Source of the DNA: Mucilaginibacter sp. L294
GTDB lineage: Bacteria > Bacteroidota > Bacteroidia > Sphingobacteriales > Sphingobacteriaceae
DNA length: 38,064 nucleotides
Assembly: GCF_001636615.1 (NCBI RefSeq)
Contig: NZ_LGEK01000047.1
Span: forward strand, 1-38,064
Direction: 5' to 3'
The first letter of the stretch is position 1. The number at the start of each line of letters is the position of its first letter. A model generated the notes under the pieces. That model searched no databases and was not told the DNA's origin. It was given only the letters and a program-made list of their open reading frames with translations. A program made the translations under genes and the position numbers. Shown piece by piece: positions 34,398 to 38,064 of the stretch.

Positions 34398-35054
34398 ATG
34401 GCAAACAACCTGCAACAACTATACGGCAATATTGATATCTACCTGTTCGACCAGCTTTTGAAAGGGCGGTTTGAGGCCTGCGCCAAAGTGCTTGATGCCG
34501 GTTGCGGCGGCGGGCGCAATCTGGTTTACTTTATGCAGAATGGCCATGAGGTTTACGGCATTGACCCAAACCCGGAAGCTGTTGCACAAGTGCAAATGCT
34601 GGCGAAGGAATTAGCGCCAAACATCTCTGCTAAAAACTTTGCCGTAGCCAAAGCCGAGGCCCTGCCTTTTAAGGCCGAAACATTCGACCTGGTGATATGC
34701 AGCGCGGTACTGCATTTTGCTAATGACAGCAACCATTTTGATGCCATGCTGCGCTCGATGTGGAACACGCTGAAACCCGGCGGATACTTTTTTGCACGCC
34801 TGGCATCAGATATTGGTATTGAAAAACTGGTTTTACCTTTAGGCAACAGCCGTTACGCCCTGCCCGATGGTTCGGAACGTTTTTTGGTTAACGAGCAGAT
34901 CCTGATAGAATATACAACCGAACTGGGGGGCCAACTGGTAGAGCCTATAAAAACTACCAACGTGCAAAATTTAAGGTGTATGACCACCTGGTGTGTACAA
35001 AAAGGCCTCACACCACCCTCTCCAAAGGAGAAGGTGCAATCACGAAGTTTTTAA
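34398..35054 (+). CDS. Class I SAM-dependent methyltransferase
   Basis: A 218-residue methyltransferase of the type 11 fold (PF08241). Motif I VLDAGCGGGR (31-40), the acidic end of strand 2 in VYGIDPNPEAV, and motif post-I EALPFKAETFDLVICSAVLHF are intact. The substrate is not evident. I prefer ATG 34398 over 34329, as the first 23 residues (EQLIFKRVCNIVTLHVVSLFKH) are unlike the family and a TACCTTG box lies at 34367. The last residues, LTPPSPKEKVQSRSF, come from a palindromic intergenic repeat (35014-35036), so the natural C-terminus ends near TTWCVQKG. Confidence 0.9.
   Translation: MANNLQQLYGNIDIYLFDQLLKGRFEACAKVLDAGCGGGRNLVYFMQNGHEVYGIDPNPEAVAQVQMLAKELAPNISAKNFAVAKAEALPFKAETFDLVICSAVLHFANDSNHFDAMLRSMWNTLKPGGYFFARLASDIGIEKLVLPLGNSRYALPDGSERFLVNEQILIEYTTELGGQLVEPIKTTNVQNLRCMTTWCVQKGLTPPSPKEKVQSRSF
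35014..35036. repeat. Palindromic repeat overlapping the methyltransferase 3' end
   Basis: CACCCTCTCC AAA GGAGAAGGTG forms a stem with one mismatch. It belongs to the CCCTCTCCAAAGGAGAGGG family commonly seen between Bacteroidota genes and here encodes the last residues of the methyltransferase. Confidence 0.75.
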
Positions 35055-35078
35055 CTATTATTGGGGAGGCATCCAAGA

Positions 35079-35951
35079 TCATTGAGCTTCAAAAGTAGTA
35101 TTACCAAAAATATCTTTCTTGTAGGTGCCAATGGTCTTTCCTGATTCATCTTCTACGGTAGTATTGCCGAAGATGTCTTTTTTGTAAACTCTTTTTTTAC
35201 CATTGCCGTATTCTTCAATATCATTGCCAAAAATGTCTTTTTTGTAGGTGGCGATAGTTGCCCCTGTTTCATCCTTTACAACCTTATTGCCAAAGATATC
35301 GGTTGTATAAATCCTTTTTTTACCGTTGTCGTACTCTTCAACATCGTTTCCGAAAATGTCTTTTTTGTATGTGGCAATAGTTTTCCCTGATTCGTCTTCT
35401 ATAACCCTATCACCGAAGATATTTTTTTTATAAACCCTTTTTTTTCCGTCGCCGTATTCTTCAACATAGTTTCCGAAAATGTCTTTTTTATAGGTGACGA
35501 TCATCCTTCCCGTTCCGTCCTCTACAACCCTATCGCCGAAGATGTTTTTTTTATAGACCCTTTTTTCCCCTCTGCCATCTGTTACGGTATAGTCCCCAAA
35601 AATATCTTTCTTAATGGTGGCGATAGTTGCACCACGTTCATCCTTTATATTCGTATCGCCAAATATGTCTTTTTCATAGACCCGTTTTCTTCCATCGCCG
35701 TATTCTTCTACATCGTTCCCAAAAAAATCTTTCATAAGGGTGGCGATATATCTGCCCCGTTCATCTTCTACAACCATATTACCGGAAGCATCCTTTTTAT
35801 AAATCCTCTTCAATCCGTGGTCGCCCTCTTGAATTATATTGCCGGAGAAATCTGTTGCGTAGGTAGTGTTCTGGCTGTGCCCTAAGTAGGCGGCAAATAT
35901 TAATGATGCTGTAAGCAACAGCTTTTTTATTGATAGGTTCACAATTTTCAT
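35079..35951 (-). CDS. Secreted protein of thirteen 20-21-residue DIFGN repeats
   Basis: A 290-residue exported protein (signal MKIVNLSIKKLLLTASLIFAAYLGHSQN, start ATG 35951; the longer frame to 35999 is not needed). The rest is one repeat array: two unit types alternate, YKKDIFGNDVEEYGDGKKRV (20) and a 21-residue form resembling YKKDIFGDRVVEDESGKTIA, giving a 41-residue super-unit. About six pairs plus a final partial unit are present, with the last copies most alike. The Y/K-x-D-x-x-G-N spacing recalls YD/RHS-like beta repeats, but I know no exact family. No anchor or C-terminal domain is visible. It is likely a periplasmic or surface beta structure; function unknown. Confidence 0.82.
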   Translation of the reverse strand: MKIVNLSIKKLLLTASLIFAAYLGHSQNTTYATDFSGNIIQEGDHGLKRIYKKDASGNMVVEDERGRYIATLMKDFFGNDVEEYGDGRKRVYEKDIFGDTNIKDERGATIATIKKDIFGDYTVTDGRGEKRVYKKNIFGDRVVEDGTGRMIVTYKKDIFGNYVEEYGDGKKRVYKKNIFGDRVIEDESGKTIATYKKDIFGNDVEEYDNGKKRIYTTDIFGNKVVKDETGATIATYKKDIFGNDIEEYGNGKKRVYKKDIFGNTTVEDESGKTIGTYKKDIFGNTTFEAQ

Positions 35952-36107
35952 GTCCGTGGTTTGGTTTATGTCATTGTTTGACACCTCCCTGATCGCCATG
36001 GTTTATTGCGTTCTAAATTATTATTTCATTGAAAATGTGCCCTTTCAGAAAAACGGATCAATTATCATCTACGGTTGGGCAGAAAAAGGCATTCTTTTAA
36101 AATAACG

Positions 36108-37037
36108 TTATTCCTTTAACCCTTGCAGATCACATTCCAGCGCTTTATCCCAGTTACCGGTAATGGCTGCTGCATTATAAGTAGTTTGCAAAAACTGGCG
36201 TAAGGTTTCTTCGGGATTGGCCGATTGCTGTACAACCTCATAAGTCAGTAAAAACTCGCCCATTTCGCCGCTGTAAAAGGCCTCGGGCGGGCTAACCTGC
36301 TGCTGGCTGAATTCGGCAGGTGTTGGGTAGCAATAACTGTAAAAGGCCGGATGCGGAAACTGCTCGCCGCCCAACCAAAAACCGCACGAACTTACCTCGT
36401 GTGAGTAAGCTTCCTGCATTACATCGTCGGGCATGTTTGGCGCGCCTCCGGGATGTTTTGGTGCAGTGCGACCGCTAAAGCGGGTAACCGCCAGATCAAA
36501 AGCCCCCCAAAAGAAATGCACCGGGCTGCATTTGCCTAAAAAGCCTGCCCTAAAATCGGTAAACACGTTATGGATACGGATAAGCGCCTGCCAGATAGTT
36601 TGCATAGCACCGGCATTGTACGTGCAGGGTGTAGTATTTTGGGCAAAGGGCACAGCGGGGTCAACCTCATTGGGTACGGCATAAATTTCAACTGCTACAC
36701 CGGCTGCGCTCAGGTTACCTGTTAGTTCATTATAAAAATCGGCAATGGTTTCTGCGCCCAGGGCTGATGAATGTTTTACACCCGCACTGGTGGTGATATG
36801 TAACTGGTGCTCTATAAAATCAAGGTCTACCTGGAAAACACCTCCCTCATAAGGGACACTGCCTGTAGTTAAACCTGTAGCGCTTACATACAGCGTAACC
36901 TGCCAGGAGTGGTTTATCCAGGGCATTTTTTTGAGGCGTACCTTACCTATCATCTGTGTCCACATGTGTACGGTGGTAATGGTATCTTTCAGGTCATGAT
37001 AATCCAGTTTGGGCCAGGTGTGGGTTGCGTTGCTCAT
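36108..37037 (-). CDS. DUF5996 family protein
   Basis: A 309-residue cytosolic protein starting MSNATHTWPKLDYHDLKDTITTVHMWTQMIGKVRL. The pattern KKMPWINHSWQVTLYVSATGLTTGSVPYEGGVFQVDLDFIEHQLHI and later SPVHFFWGAFDLAVTRFSGRTAPKHPGGAPNMPDDVMQEAYSHEVSSCGFWLGG match DUF5996, a conserved family of unknown function. The start at 37037 is used because the 42 residues ahead of it in the longer frame come from an intergenic repeat. It has no functional neighbours. I see no catalytic motif I can name. Confidence 0.85.
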   Translation of the reverse strand: MSNATHTWPKLDYHDLKDTITTVHMWTQMIGKVRLKKMPWINHSWQVTLYVSATGLTTGSVPYEGGVFQVDLDFIEHQLHITTSAGVKHSSALGAETIADFYNELTGNLSAAGVAVEIYAVPNEVDPAVPFAQNTTPCTYNAGAMQTIWQALIRIHNVFTDFRAGFLGKCSPVHFFWGAFDLAVTRFSGRTAPKHPGGAPNMPDDVMQEAYSHEVSSCGFWLGGEQFPHPAFYSYCYPTPAEFSQQQVSPPEAFYSGEMGEFLLTYEVVQQSANPEETLRQFLQTTYNAAAITGNWDKALECDLQGLKE

Positions 37038-37144
37038 ATGTAAATATACAAGCAAATGGGGGTGTTTGTTGTAAACAGCATTGTCATTTCTCCTCACCAC
37101 TGCCCGTTCGATGACAAGGCTGGTTTGGGGTTGAAGCCCGATAA

Positions 37145-37232
37145 TTAACCATAGAGGGCACAAAGCCGAATTTCAAATCTCCGTGCTCTCTGTGTTAATA
37201 AAATTGCAATCCTTTGTGTACTCTGTGGTTAA
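37145..37232. repeat. Three copies of a CACAGAG-type repeat
   Basis: TTAACCATAGAGGGCACAAAG (37145-37165, plus) and two minus-strand copies, the minus of CTCCGTGCTCTCTGTGTTAA (37179-37198) and of CCTTTGTGTACTCTGTGGTTAA (37211-37232), fit the form TTAAC(C)ACAGAG-n-CACAAAGG. This is a frequent intergenic repeat in Bacteroidota. Confidence 0.75.
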
Positions 37233-37256
37233 ATCGCCACCAAACCGCTTTAAATC

Positions 37257-37287
37257 AAAAAAAGCGATGAGCTTTTCAGCCCACCGC
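37257..37287 (-). terminator. Terminator for tRNA-Cys
   Basis: On the minus strand GCGGTGGGCT-GAAA-AGCTCATCGC forms a 10-bp stem (two G-U pairs) with a GAAA loop, then a seven-T tract. It lies about 28 bases past the tRNA-Cys 3' end. Confidence 0.87.
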
Positions 37288-37315
37288 CATCACAATTATT
37301 AGTTAGTATAGTTAG

Positions 37316-37386
37316 ACGTCGCGGGTAGATTCGAACTACCGTTAAAGGTTTTGCAGACCCACACCTATCCTCTCGGCCACGCGACT
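37316..37386 (-). tRNA. tRNA-Cys (anticodon GCA)
   Basis: On the minus strand: acceptor AGTCGCG/CGCGACG, D arm starting GCC, anticodon loop CTGCAAA (GCA, cysteine), T arm GGTAG-TTCGAAT-CTACC, discriminator U73, as expected for cysteine tRNAs. Pairs 2-71 to 7-66 are good but 1-72 is A-G, an unpaired end. CCA is not encoded. Confidence 0.92.
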
Positions 37387-37407
37387 TTATGCCTTTCCGG
37401 CCCCTTA

Positions 37408-38043
37408 TTATTTGTTGGGTTGTGGTGTTGTACGTAAATACGGTTTCACCTCTTTAAACCCTTTAGGGAATTTAGCCGGGATATCTTCTGTTTTGATTGA
37501 TGGCAGCACTACTACGTCTTCGCCATTCTTCCAATCGGCAGGGGTTGCTACACTGTGGTAAGCTGTTAGCTGCAAACTGTCAATCACCCTTAGTATCTCC
37601 TGGAAATTACGGCCGGTTGATGCCGGGTAACTGATGATCAATTTTATTTTTTTATCGGGCCCTATCACAAAAAGTGAGCGAACGGTTGCGGTTAATGATG
37701 CATTGGGGTGGATCATATCATAAGCCTGAGAGATCTCGCGGCTCTCATCACCAATAATAGGGAAGGTTACTTCAACACCCTGCGTTTCGTTGATATCTTT
37801 TATCCATCCTTTGTGCGATTCTACATTGTCGGTACTCAGGGCTATCACCTTTACGTTACGTTTTTCAAACTCATCTTTCAGGGATGCGGTTTTGCCCAGT
37901 TCGGTAGTACAAACGGGGGTATAATCGGCCGGGTGAGAGAATAGTACGCCCCAGCTATCGCCCAGGTAATCGTAAAAATCAATTTCTCCGTTTGATGTTT
38001 GTGCCTTAAAGTTTGGGGCGTCGTCGCCAATACGTAAGCTCAT
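37408..38043 (-). CDS. 1-Cys peroxiredoxin (Prx6 family)
   Basis: A 211-residue thiol peroxidase. The peroxidatic cysteine is in SHPADYTPVCTTELG (Cys 45, motif PVCTTE). It is the only cysteine, and the C-terminal arm (RTTPQPNK) has no resolving Cys, so it is a 1-Cys enzyme that needs an external thiol. AYHSVATPADWKNGEDVVVLPSI is the usual Prx6-type extension. It reduces hydrogen peroxide and organic peroxides in the cytosol. The ATG at 38043 is two bases from the adapter, so the gene is complete but its promoter is outside the window. Confidence 0.96.
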   Translation of the reverse strand: MSLRIGDDAPNFKAQTSNGEIDFYDYLGDSWGVLFSHPADYTPVCTTELGKTASLKDEFEKRNVKVIALSTDNVESHKGWIKDINETQGVEVTFPIIGDESREISQAYDMIHPNASLTATVRSLFVIGPDKKIKLIISYPASTGRNFQEILRVIDSLQLTAYHSVATPADWKNGEDVVVLPSIKTEDIPAKFPKGFKEVKPYLRTTPQPNK

Positions 38044-38045
38044 GG

Positions 38046-38064
38046 CTGTCTCTTATACACATCT
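38046..38064 (+). other. Tn5/Nextera mosaic-end adapter (right)
   Basis: CTGTCTCTTATACACATCT, the exact 19-base mosaic-end complement, closes the window. Together with the left copy it shows both contig ends are tagmentation breakpoints, not natural ends. Confidence 0.98.

Noticed and set aside
35952..35999. Longer start for the repeat protein
   Set aside because: The extra 16 residues precede a complete signal peptide beginning at ATG 35951, so the shorter form is likelier despite a purine-rich GGGAGG tract upstream.
1..38064. Tn5 transposon ends as evidence of a natural composite transposon
   Set aside because: The sequence is the synthetic hyperactive mosaic end, sits exactly at both window ends, and no IS50 or transposase gene is present.

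Overview
The window looks like a chromosomal segment of a Bacteroidota bacterium, most likely Sphingobacteriaceae and close to Mucilaginibacter or Pedobacter. The genus is inferred from protein and repeat style, not from a marker gene. Supporting signs are a SusC/SusD pair, a DUF5916 protein, -7 promoter elements of the form TAnnTTTG, almost no Shine-Dalgarno sequences, and several intergenic repeat families typical of this group. Both extreme ends carry the Tn5/Nextera mosaic-end adapter (1-18 and 38046-38064). The ends are therefore library artefacts, and only about 38.03 kb between them is genomic.

Left part (19-8220): a secreted two-lobed aspartic protease; an intergenic block full of nested inverted repeats; two Rossmann-fold NAD(P)-binding proteins followed by an AraC-type regulator; a class II Fic protein; a TRIC/UPF0126 channel; and a PLP-dependent Cys/Met-metabolism enzyme with a clear terminator.

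Centre (about 8220-30640): one large polysaccharide utilisation locus for a uronic-acid polymer. On the minus strand lie a DUF4350-like secreted protein, susC, susD and a DUF4843-like lipoprotein. A hairpin terminator follows, then a GH2 enzyme with the N-x-K motif of beta-glucuronidases, a PL38-like lyase and a PL6-like lyase. Next to these is a second minus-strand operon, kduI-uxuB-kdgK-eda-exuT-lacI. Divergent from kduI is a plus-strand operon: a yhcH homologue, GH88 unsaturated glucuronyl hydrolase, kdgF, uxuA and a third lyase (PF05426 type). The kduI/yhcH intergenic region contains two identical LacI-type operators in opposite orientation. A related site lies upstream of the DUF4350-susCD operon, so one LacI regulator may control all three units.

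The flow of carbon would be: lyases and GH2 cut the polymer; SusCD takes up oligomers; GH88 releases unsaturated uronate and GH2 saturated uronate; ExuT imports monomers. Unsaturated uronate then passes through KdgF and KduI, and saturated glucuronate through UxuB and UxuA. The UxuA branch reaches KDG directly. The KduI branch needs a reduction step whose dedicated enzyme (KduD) is not seen. KdgK and Eda finish the route to pyruvate and glyceraldehyde-3-phosphate. UxuA plus UxuB points to a glucuronate-containing polymer such as glucuronan more than to plain alginate. UxaC is also absent from the window.

Right part (30640-38045): a small AT-rich membrane protein, tRNA-Gln(CTG) with a terminator, a repeat-rich gene-free stretch, a DUF5916 outer-membrane protein, a SAM methyltransferase whose 3' end runs into a palindromic repeat, a secreted protein made of thirteen 20-21-residue DIFGN repeats, a DUF5996 protein, tRNA-Cys(GCA) with a terminator, and a 1-Cys peroxiredoxin.
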